DNA of 64,000 nucleotides from Nocardioides zeae (lineage in GTDB: Bacteria; Actinomycetota; Actinomycetes; Propionibacteriales; Nocardioidaceae), in the NCBI RefSeq assembly GCF_010686755.1, contig NZ_JAAGXA010000006.1, positions 62,001-126,000 on the forward strand, read 5' to 3'. The position numbers and the translations under genes are program-made. Below the pieces are notes generated by a model that saw only the letters and a program-made list of their open reading frames with translations, did no database searches and was not told the DNA's origin. Positions 9,025 through 17,636 of the stretch are shown one piece after another; the stretch's first letter is position 1; each line of letters starts with the position of its first letter.

Positions 9025-9070
9025 CCGGCTCCTGACCGGCCCCTGAAGACTTCGGAGAAAGGACCCGCCC

Positions 9071-10000
9071 ATGTGCGGCATCGTCGGGTTGCACCTGCGC
9101 AACCCCGCCCTCGCCCCCCGGCTCGGTGAGCTGCTCACCGGCATGCTCTGCGAGATGCAGGACCGGGGCGCCGACTCGGCCGGCATCGCCGTCTACGGCG
9201 ACCCCCGCTGGTCCCCGGCCGGCCACGTGACCGTCTCGTTCGTGCCCGACGCGAGCTGCGTCGAGCTCACCTCCGGCCTCGCGGCGGAGGCCGTGGCCGG
9301 GGCACTCGCCACGGCGTACGGCGCGGACGTCGCCGTCGTCGACGCCGGCCCCACCCTGGTGGCGCACGTGCCCGGCGGCGACGCCGAGCTCGACCGGCTC
9401 CGCGGCGCCGTGAAGGAGGCCTTCCCCGAGGCGCTCGTCGCGGGCTTCGGCGCCGATGTCGCCGTGCTCAAGGGCGTCGGCCACCCGCGCGACCTGGCGG
9501 AGGCCTACGGGCTGCCCGCGGCGCAGGGCTGGCAGGGCGTCGGCCACACCCGCATGGCGACCGAGTCGGCCGTGACGCCGGGTGGCTGCCACCCCTACGC
9601 GGTGGGGCCCGACCAGTGCCTCGTGCACAACGGCTCGTTCTCCAACCACGCCTCGATCCGGCGCGACCTGGTCGCGGCCGGGGCGGAGTTCGACTCGATG
9701 AACGACACCGAGGTCGGCGCCCGCTTCGTCGCCGACCGGCTGGCCGCCGGCTACACGGTCGAGACGGCCCTCAAGGAGCTGCTCACCACGTTCGACGGCT
9801 TCTACACGCTGCTCGTCGCCGACGGCGACTCCTTCGCCGTCGTGCGCGACGCGATCGCGTGCAAGCCGGCCGTCATCGCCGAGCACGACGACTGGGTCGC
9901 GATGGCGTCGGAGTACCGCGCCCTCGTCGGCCTGCCCGGCATCGCCGAGGCCCGCATCTACGAGCCCGAGCCCGAGAGGATCTACGCATGGACGCGCTGA
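9071..10000 (+). CDS. class II glutamine amidotransferase (GlxB/MgsA-type)
   Basis: A 309-residue Ntn-hydrolase amidotransferase. It begins MCGIVGL, so Cys2 becomes the N-terminal nucleophile, followed by DRGADSAGIA, GHTRMATESAV and CLVHNGSFSN motifs. It corresponds to the amidotransferase domain of glutamate synthase as a separate polypeptide. It overlaps the next gene by 13 bases. The expected role is to release ammonia, or methylamine from gamma-glutamylmethylamide, and channel it to the FMN subunit. Confidence 0.85.
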   Translation: MCGIVGLHLRNPALAPRLGELLTGMLCEMQDRGADSAGIAVYGDPRWSPAGHVTVSFVPDASCVELTSGLAAEAVAGALATAYGADVAVVDAGPTLVAHVPGGDAELDRLRGAVKEAFPEALVAGFGADVAVLKGVGHPRDLAEAYGLPAAQGWQGVGHTRMATESAVTPGGCHPYAVGPDQCLVHNGSFSNHASIRRDLVAAGAEFDSMNDTEVGARFVADRLAAGYTVETALKELLTTFDGFYTLLVADGDSFAVVRDAIACKPAVIAEHDDWVAMASEYRALVGLPGIAEARIYEPEPERIYAWTR

Positions 10001-10710
10001 GCGCCACCACCGTCGAGCTGGACCTGGCGGCCGTGCCGCTGCGCACCGTCAACGCCCTGCTCCAGGGCCGCGAGGTCGCGGGCCACGACGCGCTCGAGGT
10101 CGACACCCCGGTCACGCTGACCAACCCCCGCGGGGCGCACGCCGTCGCGGTCGGGATGGACACGCCGCGGCAGGTCACCGTCGCGGGGCACGTGGGCTAC
10201 TACGCCGCGGGCATGAACCAGCGCGCCGACGTCGTCATCGAGGGCAACGCCGGGGTCGGCGTCGCCGAGAACATGATGAGCGGCTCCGTGCTCGTCAAGG
10301 GCAACGCGTCGCAGTCGGCCGGGGCGACGGCCCACGGCGGCCTCCTCGTCGTCGAGGGCGACGCCGCCGCTCGCTGCGGCATCTCCATGAAGGGCGTCGA
10401 CATCGTCGTGGGCGGGTCGATCGGCCACATGAGCGCCTTCATGGCGCAGGCCGGGCGCCTCGTCGTGCGCGGCGACGCCGGGGAGGCCCTCGGCGACTCG
10501 ATCTACGAGGCGCGGATCTACGTGCGGGGCACGGTCGCGTCGCTCGGCGCGGACTGCGTCGCGAAGGAGATGCGCCCCGAGCACCTCGAGGAGCTGGCGA
10601 CCCTGCTCAAGGCGGCCGGCTTCGAGGACGACGACCCCGCGTCGTACACGCGCTACGGCTCGGCCCGCACGCTCTACCACTTCCACGTCGACAACGCCGC
10701 GGCGTACTGA
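9988..10710 (+). CDS. GXGXG-domain glutamate synthase subunit (GlxC/MgsB-type)
   Basis: A 240-residue right-handed beta-helix protein with repeated Gly turns (for example GNAGVGVAENMMSGSVLVKG and GGLLVVEGDAAARCGISMKG), equivalent to the C-terminal GXGXG domain of the glutamate synthase large subunit. I place the start at ATG 9988, after GAGAGGA, inside the end of the amidotransferase gene. The open frame extends much further upstream but has no coding look there. It presumably scaffolds the split enzyme. Confidence 0.85.
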   Translation: MDALSATTVELDLAAVPLRTVNALLQGREVAGHDALEVDTPVTLTNPRGAHAVAVGMDTPRQVTVAGHVGYYAAGMNQRADVVIEGNAGVGVAENMMSGSVLVKGNASQSAGATAHGGLLVVEGDAAARCGISMKGVDIVVGGSIGHMSAFMAQAGRLVVRGDAGEALGDSIYEARIYVRGTVASLGADCVAKEMRPEHLEELATLLKAAGFEDDDPASYTRYGSARTLYHFHVDNAAAY

Positions 10711-10723
10711 ACCGGAGGCTCCC

Positions 10724-12073
10724 ATGCACGACGACCTCACCCTCGCGCGGCGCGGCCTGCGCCCCTCGGCCACGTTCGACCCGGCGACCATCGCCGACAT
10801 CCAGCGCGCGGCCACGACGGGCATCTACGACATCCGCGGCGGCGGCGCGAAGCGCGCGCTGCCGCACTTCGACGACCTGCTGTTCCTCGGCGCCTCGATG
10901 AGCCGCTACCCGCTGGAGGGCTACCGGGAGCGCTGCGGCACCGACGTGACGCTGGGGGCGCGCAACGCGCGCTACCCGCTCGAGCTGGCCATCCCCGTCA
11001 CCGTCGCGGGCATGAGCTTCGGCGCCCTCTCGGGCCGCGCGAAGGAGGCGCTGGGCCGCGGCGCCAGCGAGGCCGGCACGTCGACGACGACCGGCGACGG
11101 CGGCATGACGCCGGAGGAGCGGGGGCAGAGCAAGCACCTCGTCTACCAGTACCTGCCGAGCCGCTACGGCATGAACCCCGACGACCTCCGCAAGGCCGAC
11201 GCCATCGAGATCGTGCTCGGCCAGGGCGCGAAGCCCGGCGGCGGCGGCATGCTGCTGGGGCAGAAGATCTCGGAGCGCGTCGCGGGCATGCGCACGCTGC
11301 CGCAGGGCATCGACCAGCGCAGCGCCTGCCGCCACCCCGACTGGACCGGTCCCGACGACCTCACCATCAAGATCGCCGAGCTCCGCGAGATCACGGGCTG
11401 GGAGAAGCCGATCTACGTCAAGGTGGGTGCCTCGCGGCCCTACTACGACGTGAAGCTCGCCGTGCACGCCGGCGCCGACGTGGTCGTCGTCGACGGCATG
11501 CAGGGCGGCACGGCCGCGACGCAGGACGTGTTCATCGAGAACGTCGGCATCCCGACGCTCGCCGCGATCCCGCAGGCCGTCCAGGCGCTGCAGGAGCTGG
11601 GCGTGCACCGCAAGCCCGACGGGGTGCAGCTCATCGTGTCCGGCGGCATCCGCACCGGCGCCGACGTCGCGAAGGCGCTCGCGCTCGGCGCGGACGCGGT
11701 CGCGATCGGCACCGCGGCGCTCGTCGCGCTCGGTGACAACGACCCGCGCTGGGACGCCGAGTACCAGGCCATCGGCTCGGCCGCCGGCTACTACGACGAC
11801 TACCAGGACGGACGGGACCCCGCCGGCATCTCGACGCAGGACGACGAGCTCGCCGCGCGCTTCGACCCGGTCGAGGGCGGCCGCCGCCTCGCCAACTACC
11901 TGCGGGTGCTGACGATGGAGGCGCAGACCATCGCGCGGGCCTGCGGCAAGGCGCACGTGACGCACCTCGAGCCCGAGGACCTCGTCGCCCTGACGGTCGA
12001 GGCGGCCGCCATGGCGCGCGTGCCGGTGGCCGGCACGGACTGGGTGCCCGGCCGCCCGGGTCCGTCGTTCTGA
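10724..12073 (+). CDS. FMN-binding glutamate synthase family protein (GlxD/MgsC-type)
   Basis: A 449-residue TIM-barrel protein equivalent to the synthase domain of GltB. Motifs: VTVAGMSFGALSGRAKEALG, GGGGMLLGQKIS, RHPDWTGPDDL, KVGASRPYYDVKLAVHAGAD, DGMQGGTAATQ and GGIRTGADVAKALALGADAV (FMN phosphate site). The region that carries the [3Fe-4S] cysteines in GltB reads GSAAGYYDDYQDGRDPAGIS here, so the cluster appears absent; only three scattered Cys remain in the protein. It starts 13 bp after the GXGXG gene. The likely reaction is reductive transfer to 2-oxoglutarate, or to glutamate in N-methylglutamate synthase. Confidence 0.87.
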   Translation: MHDDLTLARRGLRPSATFDPATIADIQRAATTGIYDIRGGGAKRALPHFDDLLFLGASMSRYPLEGYRERCGTDVTLGARNARYPLELAIPVTVAGMSFGALSGRAKEALGRGASEAGTSTTTGDGGMTPEERGQSKHLVYQYLPSRYGMNPDDLRKADAIEIVLGQGAKPGGGGMLLGQKISERVAGMRTLPQGIDQRSACRHPDWTGPDDLTIKIAELREITGWEKPIYVKVGASRPYYDVKLAVHAGADVVVVDGMQGGTAATQDVFIENVGIPTLAAIPQAVQALQELGVHRKPDGVQLIVSGGIRTGADVAKALALGADAVAIGTAALVALGDNDPRWDAEYQAIGSAAGYYDDYQDGRDPAGISTQDDELAARFDPVEGGRRLANYLRVLTMEAQTIARACGKAHVTHLEPEDLVALTVEAAAMARVPVAGTDWVPGRPGPSF

Positions 12074-12120
12074 CGGGGCCGAGACGCCTCGGGGTCGCCG
12101 ACCTCGCCGGGATCCCGGCG

Positions 12121-12543
12121 GTGCCGTGGCGCAACGGCGCCGGCGTGACGCGGGAGCTCGCCGCGGATCCCGGCGGCGCGTGGCGCGTGAGCGTCGCCGC
12201 GATCGACGGCCCGGCGCCGTGGTCGGCCTTCCCGGGCGTGGACCGGGTCTCCTGCGTGGTCGCCGGCGAGGGCCTGGTGCTGACGGTCGACGGCGCCGAG
12301 CAGCCGGTACGCCGCGGCGAGGTGCTCGCCTACCGCGGGGAGTCCGTCGTGCTCGGTCGTCCGCTGGGCGGGCCGGTGCAGAACCTCAACCTGGTGCTGG
12401 CGCGGGGGAGGGCGACCGGCAGCATGCGGGTGGTGGACCTCGCGTCGGTCGAGCCCGGTGCGGACGACGTGCTCCTCTGGGCGCTGGGCGAGGAGCCGGG
12501 CAGTGCGGGACGCGCGGTGGTGGTGAGCGCCACCGCGCGGTGA
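12121..12543 (+). CDS. HutD family protein
   Basis: A 140-residue cupin-like HutD protein. Motifs are PWRNGAGVTRELA at the N-terminus and WRVSVAAIDGPAPWSAFPGVDR, then VQNLNLVL. HutD is a small accessory protein of histidine and other amino acid catabolic operons with no known reaction. The GTG at 12121 removes about 15 residues of homologous-looking sequence (RRLGVADLAGIPA). A CTG at 12070, overlapping the previous stop, would restore them. The true start is uncertain. Confidence 0.75.
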   Translation: MPWRNGAGVTRELAADPGGAWRVSVAAIDGPAPWSAFPGVDRVSCVVAGEGLVLTVDGAEQPVRRGEVLAYRGESVVLGRPLGGPVQNLNLVLARGRATGSMRVVDLASVEPGADDVLLWALGEEPGSAGRAVVVSATAR

Positions 12544-12576
12544 CGATGGACGAGGCAGGACGAGGAGGGAGCGTCG

Positions 12577-13707
12577 GTGACGACGTACGTGGTGGTGGGA
12601 GCGGGCCTGGCGGGCGCGGCGACGGCCTGGGAGCTGGCGCGGCGCGGGCACGGGGTGACGCTGGTCGAGCGCACGACGCCGGCCAACGAGCACGGGAGCT
12701 CGCACGGGTCGGCGCGGATCTTCCGCTACGGCTATCCCGACCCGTTCTACACCGGACTGGTGGTGCAGGCCCGGGAGGCGTGGGACGAGCTCGAGGCCCT
12801 CGCCGGGCAGCGGCTCATCACGCCGACGGGCTCGCTCGACCACGGGGCCGACCGGCGCCCCGACCACCTCGCGACGGTGATGGCCGGTGCGGGCGTGGAG
12901 CACGAGCTGATGAGCGCGGCCGCGGCCGCGGAGCGCTGGCCCGGGATCGCGTTCGACTCCGACGTGCTGTGGCACCCCGGCGCCGGGGTGATCGACGCGG
13001 AGTCGTCGGTGCTCGCCATGGCCCGGCTCGCCGCCGAGGCGGGGGCGACCGTGCTCACGGGCTGGCCCGTGGCGCGGATCGTGCCCGACGGGGCGGGTCA
13101 CCGCGTCGTGTCGGAGGACGGCGCCGAGCTGCGCGCCGACCACGTCGTGGTCAGTGCGGGCGGGTGGCTGCCCGACCTGCTGCCGACGCTGCCCGAGGCG
13201 CTCGCCCGGCGCGTGCCGCGCCTCGAGGTGCGGAAGGAGCAGGCCTACCACTTCCCCTACGTCGACGACGGGTCCGGGCTGCCGGTCGACGGCTGGCCCA
13301 CCTTCATCCACAAGATCCCCGAGATCCAGGTCTACGGCCTGCCGGGCGGGCGGGACGCGGGGTTCCGGGGCCAGAAGGTGGCGGAGTACAACGGCGGACC
13401 GGCCATCCCGTCCGCGGCCCACTCCGACGGGCGGATCGACCCGGCGAACCGCGAGCGGGTCGTGGCCTACGTGCGGCAGCACCTCCCGGGGCTCGTACCG
13501 GAGCCGTACGCCGAGACGACGTGCCTCTTCACCAACACCCCCGACGAGAACTTCGTCATCGACGGGGCCGACGGCATCACCGTCCTGTCGCCCTGCTCGG
13601 GCCACGGTGCGAAGTTCGCGCCGCTCCTCGGGCGCCTGGCCGCCGACGCGGCCACCGGCGCCGGCGAGGTCCCGCCGGCCTTCCGGCTGGCGGGGGTGGC
13701 CGCGTGA
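12577..13707 (+). CDS. FAD-dependent N-methyl amino acid oxidase (monomeric sarcosine oxidase / SolA-like)
   Basis: A 376-residue flavoprotein of the MSOX/MTOX family. The dinucleotide motif is VVVGAGLAGAATAWELA, followed by SSHGSARIFRYGY, a family hallmark. Near the C-terminus ETTCLFTNTPDENFVID carries a Cys at residue 316, the position of the covalent 8alpha-S-cysteinyl FAD (Cys315 in MSOX), then SGHGAKFAPLLG. It oxidises an N-methyl amine to formaldehyde, H2O2 and the demethylated product. GAGGAGGGAG precedes the GTG. In this operon, N-methylglutamate or sarcosine are natural substrate candidates. Confidence 0.85.
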   Translation: MTTYVVVGAGLAGAATAWELARRGHGVTLVERTTPANEHGSSHGSARIFRYGYPDPFYTGLVVQAREAWDELEALAGQRLITPTGSLDHGADRRPDHLATVMAGAGVEHELMSAAAAAERWPGIAFDSDVLWHPGAGVIDAESSVLAMARLAAEAGATVLTGWPVARIVPDGAGHRVVSEDGAELRADHVVVSAGGWLPDLLPTLPEALARRVPRLEVRKEQAYHFPYVDDGSGLPVDGWPTFIHKIPEIQVYGLPGGRDAGFRGQKVAEYNGGPAIPSAAHSDGRIDPANRERVVAYVRQHLPGLVPEPYAETTCLFTNTPDENFVIDGADGITVLSPCSGHGAKFAPLLGRLAADAATGAGEVPPAFRLAGVAA

Positions 13708-14963
13708 GCGCGGCCTCCGGTCCCGCCTCGGTCGCCGGGCTGCTCGGCGAGATCGCCGACGTCGGACGGGACGCGACCCGCGGCGGGTGGTCCCGGTTCG
13801 TCTACGCGGACGCCGAGCTGACGCTGCGCGAGTGGTTCGTCGAGCAGGCGCAACGGCGCTCGCTCGAGGTCGAGACCGACCGCAACGGCGCGATCTGGGC
13901 GTGGCGCCCGGGCACGGGACCGGGTGGTGGCGCCGGCTCGCCGCACGCGATCGTCACCGGCAGCCACCTCGACTCCGTGCCGGGCGGGGGAGCCTTCGAC
14001 GGTCCGCTGGGCGTCGCCTCGGCGCTGGCCGCGGTCGACCTGCTCGATGCCCGGGGCGTGCGCACCGAGCGGCCCCTGGCCGTCGTGGCGTTCCCGGAGG
14101 AGGAGGGTGCACGGTTCGGCGTCGCCTGCCTCGGCTCGCGGCTGCTCGCCGGCGCGATCGACCCCGACCGGGCGCGCGGCCTGCGTGACGCCGACGGCCG
14201 CACGTTCGCGGAGGTCGCGGCCGGCGCGGGTCTCGACGTCGACCGGATCGGGCCCGACCCCGCCCGGCTCGCCGGGATCGACGCGTTCGTGGAGCTGCAC
14301 GTGGAGCAGGGGCGCGGGTTGGTCGACCTCGGGCAGCCCGTCGCGATCGGCTCGTCCATCCTGGGCCACGGCCGGTGGCGCTTCTCCGTGACCGGCGAGG
14401 GCAACCACGCCGGCACGACGCGGATGCCCGACCGGCGCGACCCGATGGTGGTGGCCGCGGGGATCGTGCTCGCCGCCCGCGACGCCGCCGTGGCGCACGC
14501 CGAGGCCCGGGCGACGGTCGGCCGCGTCGTACCGGTGCCCGGGGGCACCAACGTCATCGCCTCCCGCGTCGACCTGTGGCTCGACGCGCGGCACCCCGAC
14601 GACGCCGTGACGGCCGCCGTGGTGGCGGAGATCGAGCGGCAGGCGTCCCGCCTGGCCGAGGCCCAGGGGTGCGCGGTGACGCTGACGGAGGAGTCGTACG
14701 GCGGCACGGTCAGCTTCGACGCCGACCTGTCGGGCCGTCTGGCGCAGGTGCTGCCGGAGGCGCCGGTGCTCGACACCGGCGCGGGCCACGACGCCGGCGT
14801 GCTCGCCGCCGCGATCCCGACGGCCATGCTCTTCACCCGGAATCCCACGGGCGTGTCGCACTCACCGGAGGAGGCGTGCGAGGACGGCGACGCCGAGGCC
14901 GGCGCGGCGGCGCTCGCCGACGTGCTGGAGCGCCTGCTGCGGGAGCCGGTGGGCGTCTCCTAG
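13704..14963 (+). CDS. M20-family amidohydrolase (N-carbamoyl-L-amino acid hydrolase / allantoate amidohydrolase type)
   Basis: A 419-residue zinc hydrolase of the hydantoinase/carbamoylase family. Metal and substrate motifs are TGSHLDSVPGGGAFDG, FPEEEGARFG, ELHVEQGRGL, GNHAGTTRMPDRRDP, DTGAGHDAG and GVSHSPEEA. The start is GTG 13704, overlapping the upstream stop. Members release ammonia and CO2 from N-carbamoyl amino acids or open ureido compounds. Next to an N-methyl amino acid oxidase, an N-carbamoyl-N-methyl amino acid is a possible substrate; this is inference. Confidence 0.85.
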   Translation: MSAASGPASVAGLLGEIADVGRDATRGGWSRFVYADAELTLREWFVEQAQRRSLEVETDRNGAIWAWRPGTGPGGGAGSPHAIVTGSHLDSVPGGGAFDGPLGVASALAAVDLLDARGVRTERPLAVVAFPEEEGARFGVACLGSRLLAGAIDPDRARGLRDADGRTFAEVAAGAGLDVDRIGPDPARLAGIDAFVELHVEQGRGLVDLGQPVAIGSSILGHGRWRFSVTGEGNHAGTTRMPDRRDPMVVAAGIVLAARDAAVAHAEARATVGRVVPVPGGTNVIASRVDLWLDARHPDDAVTAAVVAEIERQASRLAEAQGCAVTLTEESYGGTVSFDADLSGRLAQVLPEAPVLDTGAGHDAGVLAAAIPTAMLFTRNPTGVSHSPEEACEDGDAEAGAAALADVLERLLREPVGVS

Positions 14964-14972
14964 GGTTCACGC

Positions 14973-15632
14973 GTGTCCACCGAGGAGAACGACGCCGCAC
15001 TCCTGCGCAACCGGGCCGGTACGGCGCGGGAGCGACGCCCCGAGGACCCGCTCGAGGAGCTGGAGCTGGAGGAGGCGATCGCGCGCAACGTGCGGAGCCT
15101 GCGCACCCAGCAGGGCCTGTCCGTGGGCGAGACGGCCGAGAAGGTCGGCATCTCGAAGGCGATGCTGTCGAAGATCGAGAACGCCCAGACCTCGTGCAGC
15201 CTCTCGACGCTGGCGCGGCTGGCCGTCGGCCTCGACGTACCGGTCACCTCCCTCTTCCGTGGCGCCGACGCCGAGCGTCCGGCGGCGTTCGTCGCGGCCG
15301 GCACGGGCGCCCGGATCGTGCGGGCGGGCACGAAGGAGGGACACGAGTACGAGCTGCTGGGCTCCCTGCGCGGCGAGCACAAGCGCCTCGAGTGCCTCCA
15401 CGTGACGCTCACGGAGAAGAGCGAGACCTACCCGCTCTTCCAGCACCCGGGCACCGAGTTCATCTTCATGCTCGAGGGCGTCATGGACTACTCGCACTCG
15501 CGCTCGGTCTACCGGCTGCACCCCGGCGACTCGCTCCAGATGGACGGCGAGGGCGCGCACGGCCCCGTCGAGCTCGTCGAGCTGCCCATCCGGTTCCTGT
15601 CGGTGATCGCGTTCCCGGAGGCTTCGTTGTGA
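14973..15632 (+). CDS. XRE-family transcriptional regulator with C-terminal cupin domain
   Basis: A 219-residue regulator. The HTH lies at about residues 35-85 (SVGETAEKVGISKAMLSKIE), and the C-terminal cupin includes FQHPGTEFIFMLEGVMDY and RLHPGDSLQMDGEGAHGP. This architecture commonly regulates amine and amino acid catabolism (PuuR-like). The GTG start comes six bases after TAGGGT at 14961-14966, which could be a -10 for leaderless expression, so it may be transcribed separately from the operon it probably controls. Confidence 0.85.
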   Translation: MSTEENDAALLRNRAGTARERRPEDPLEELELEEAIARNVRSLRTQQGLSVGETAEKVGISKAMLSKIENAQTSCSLSTLARLAVGLDVPVTSLFRGADAERPAAFVAAGTGARIVRAGTKEGHEYELLGSLRGEHKRLECLHVTLTEKSETYPLFQHPGTEFIFMLEGVMDYSHSRSVYRLHPGDSLQMDGEGAHGPVELVELPIRFLSVIAFPEASL

Positions 15633-15655
15633 GCCTGCCGGGGAAGGGAGGCGCG

Positions 15656-16081
15656 GTGAACATCGTGCGGTGGTGGGACCAGAGGCGGCGCAAGCAGCGG
15701 CAGCAGCAGCCGCGAGGGAAACGAGCCCGGCCCGGCAAGAAGAAGCGGGACTGCAGCCCCGACTGCGGCGACTGCTGCGACGCCGACTGCTTCTCGTTCC
15801 TGGCCCTGACGGTGCTGCTCCAGGCGCTCCTCGGGATGTTCCGCGCGAGCGCCGTCGACCCCCACACGGTGCGTCCGTCCACGGTGGGCGCGCGCCTGGC
15901 GTCGCGGGCGGTGCGGTCCTACCAGGTGAACGTCTCCGCCGGTCGGCCCGAGCCGGTGTGCAACCTGAGCCCGTCCTGCTCGCGCTACGGCCTTCAGGCG
16001 ATCTCCGCCCACGGCCTCCTCGGCGGCGGCATCCGTGTCGTCCGCCGCCTCCGCGCCTGCCGCGCGGCCCGCCCCTGCTGA
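15656..16081 (+). CDS. divergent YidD-like membrane protein insertion efficiency factor
   Basis: A 141-residue protein whose C-terminal half has the YidD pattern: VNVSAGRPEPVCNLSPSCSRYGLQAI, then HGLLGGGIRVVRRLRACR. Before it are a basic Gln/Arg/Lys N-terminus, a Cys-rich stretch (DCSPDCGDCCDADCF) and a hydrophobic helix (LALTVLLQALLGMF). AAGGGAGG supports the GTG at 15656; a GTG at 15629 overlapping the previous stop is also possible. Ordinary YidD sits near rnpA and yidC, is shorter, and ends with a GG-DPVP type motif missing here. It is probably a paralogue. Confidence 0.7.
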   Translation: MNIVRWWDQRRRKQRQQQPRGKRARPGKKKRDCSPDCGDCCDADCFSFLALTVLLQALLGMFRASAVDPHTVRPSTVGARLASRAVRSYQVNVSAGRPEPVCNLSPSCSRYGLQAISAHGLLGGGIRVVRRLRACRAARPC

Positions 16082-16100
16082 TCCTGCGTCGAGCTCGGTC

Positions 16101-16175
16101 GTACGCCGCGGTTTGGGTGTCGAGTTGTCAGGGACGGCGTGGTGCGGGGTCGTCGAGTTGTCACGTACGCCGCGG
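16101..16175. repeat. short nested repeats in the spacer before the HNH gene
   Basis: GTACGCCGCGG occurs at 16101-16111 and 16165-16175. Between them TCGAGTTGTCA occurs at 16120-16130 and 16153-16163. The two motifs appear in mirrored order in the same orientation. The 155 bp spacer otherwise shows only the -10 element of the HNH gene (TAGAAT at 16224-16229). Confidence 0.5.
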
Positions 16176-16236
16176 CGACGTTGGGCCTGTGGATTCGCAG
16201 TGGCGGGGGTCGGTCGGCACAGGTAGAATCGCACAT

Positions 16237-17636
16237 ATGTTCGATCACCTTTCGCCTCGTGGGCTGTTGGATGCAGCCGCTGAGGCGGTGCGCGCCCGCC
16301 GCCTGGCGGAGGTGCGTGACCTGGAGGTGATCAGCGCCTGGGCGGCGGTCCACTCGGGCGAGTCGACCCGTCTGCGGAACCCGCTGGTGACTGTGGGTGG
16401 GGAGGGTACGCCGCGGGTGCAGGACCACGCGCTGGGCGAGATCGCGCTCGCGCGGAGCTCGGGTGTGGCGGCGACGATCAACGCCCTGGCCGACGTGCTG
16501 GACCTGCAGCACCGCCTGCCGTTGACGTGGGCGGTGGTGCGGGAGGGTGGCGCGGAGGTGTACGTCGCGCGGAAAGTCGCCCGGATGTCGCGGCACCTGC
16601 CGGGTGCGGTGGTCGGGGTCGTCGACGCTGCGGTGGCGCGGATGATCGCGACCGAGGCACCGGGTCGGGTGCTGACCGTGGCCGAGGGCAAGGTGATCGA
16701 GGCCGACCCTGCCCTGCACGAGCAGCACGTCGAGGAAGAGAAGCGGCGGCGTTACGTCGGGCTCGGCCGGAGCGACGAGTACGGGCTGCGGACGTTGATC
16801 GCCCGCCTCGATGCCGGGGATGCCGCGTGGGTGCAGGCCACCGTCACCCGGGTCGCGGAGATCATCACCCCGGGCCACCCCGACGCCACCGCCGATGAGG
16901 TCCGGGCCATCGCCCTGGGCTATCTCGCCCGTCCCGCCGAGCTCCTCGCCCTCCTCGTCGCGCATGAGGCCGCTGCCCCCGCTGGGACTGCCGAGCCGGT
17001 CACCGACGATGAACCCCTCGAGCCCTCACGGGCCACCGCGTTCCCGAGCGACCTCCTCGACCAGCTGCGCCGCACCGACCTGACCAAGCTGCGCCCGAAG
17101 ACGGTCCTCTACGTCCACCTGCACGAGGCGACGTTGCTGGGCGCCCAGGGCGTCGCCCGTGTCGAAGACCTCGGACCCCGCACCCTCGGCGCCCTCCAAC
17201 GACTGCTGGCCACCACGAACGTGACCGTCAAGCCGGTCATCGACCTGGCCGACGCCGTCCGCACCACCGCCTACGAACACCCCGAAGCCCTCAAGGAACG
17301 GGTGCACCTCATCACCGGCGGCGACTACTGGCCCTACGCCACCTCCACCAGCCGCCACGTCGACTACGACCACCCCACCCCCTTCGATCCCGGCAAGGCA
17401 GGACAACAGACCGGCACCCACAACTCCGGCCCCCTCGCCCGCCGCAACCACCGCTGGAAGACCCACGCCGGCTACCAAGCAAGACAGAGAGCACCCGGCC
17501 ACTACGTCTGGCTCACCCCCCCCACGGCCTCGGCTTCACCACCGGCCCGAGCGGCACCCACCCCTGCTCCGAGATGGAGGCCCGCCTCCACCTCGCCTTC
17601 GCGGCCAGACCGCCTCTGGAACAATCCGACCCGTGA
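16237..17636 (+). pseudogene. DUF222/13E12-family HNH endonuclease, C-terminal frameshift at a C8 run
   Basis: Residues 1 to about 420 read as a DUF222 helical domain followed by an HNH-like module ([10 protein letters not shown] near 374, then [15 protein letters not shown]). The zinc Cys pairs of many relatives are missing. After HYVWLTP a run of eight C (17516-17523) throws the frame; the original frame then stays open far into tsaD. Shifting at the run gives [20 protein letters not shown] and a TGA at 17634-17636, overlapping the tsaD GTG, which fits the family C-terminus. Either a real frameshift or a base-call error. TAGAAT lies seven bases before the ATG (leaderless). These genes are multicopy in actinobacteria. 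Confidence 0.7.

Noticed and set aside
12126..14963. A single 945-codon plus-strand frame ending with the M20 amidohydrolase.
   Set aside because: Only the part from GTG 13704 is coding; the upstream two thirds is a shadow of the HutD and flavin oxidase genes.
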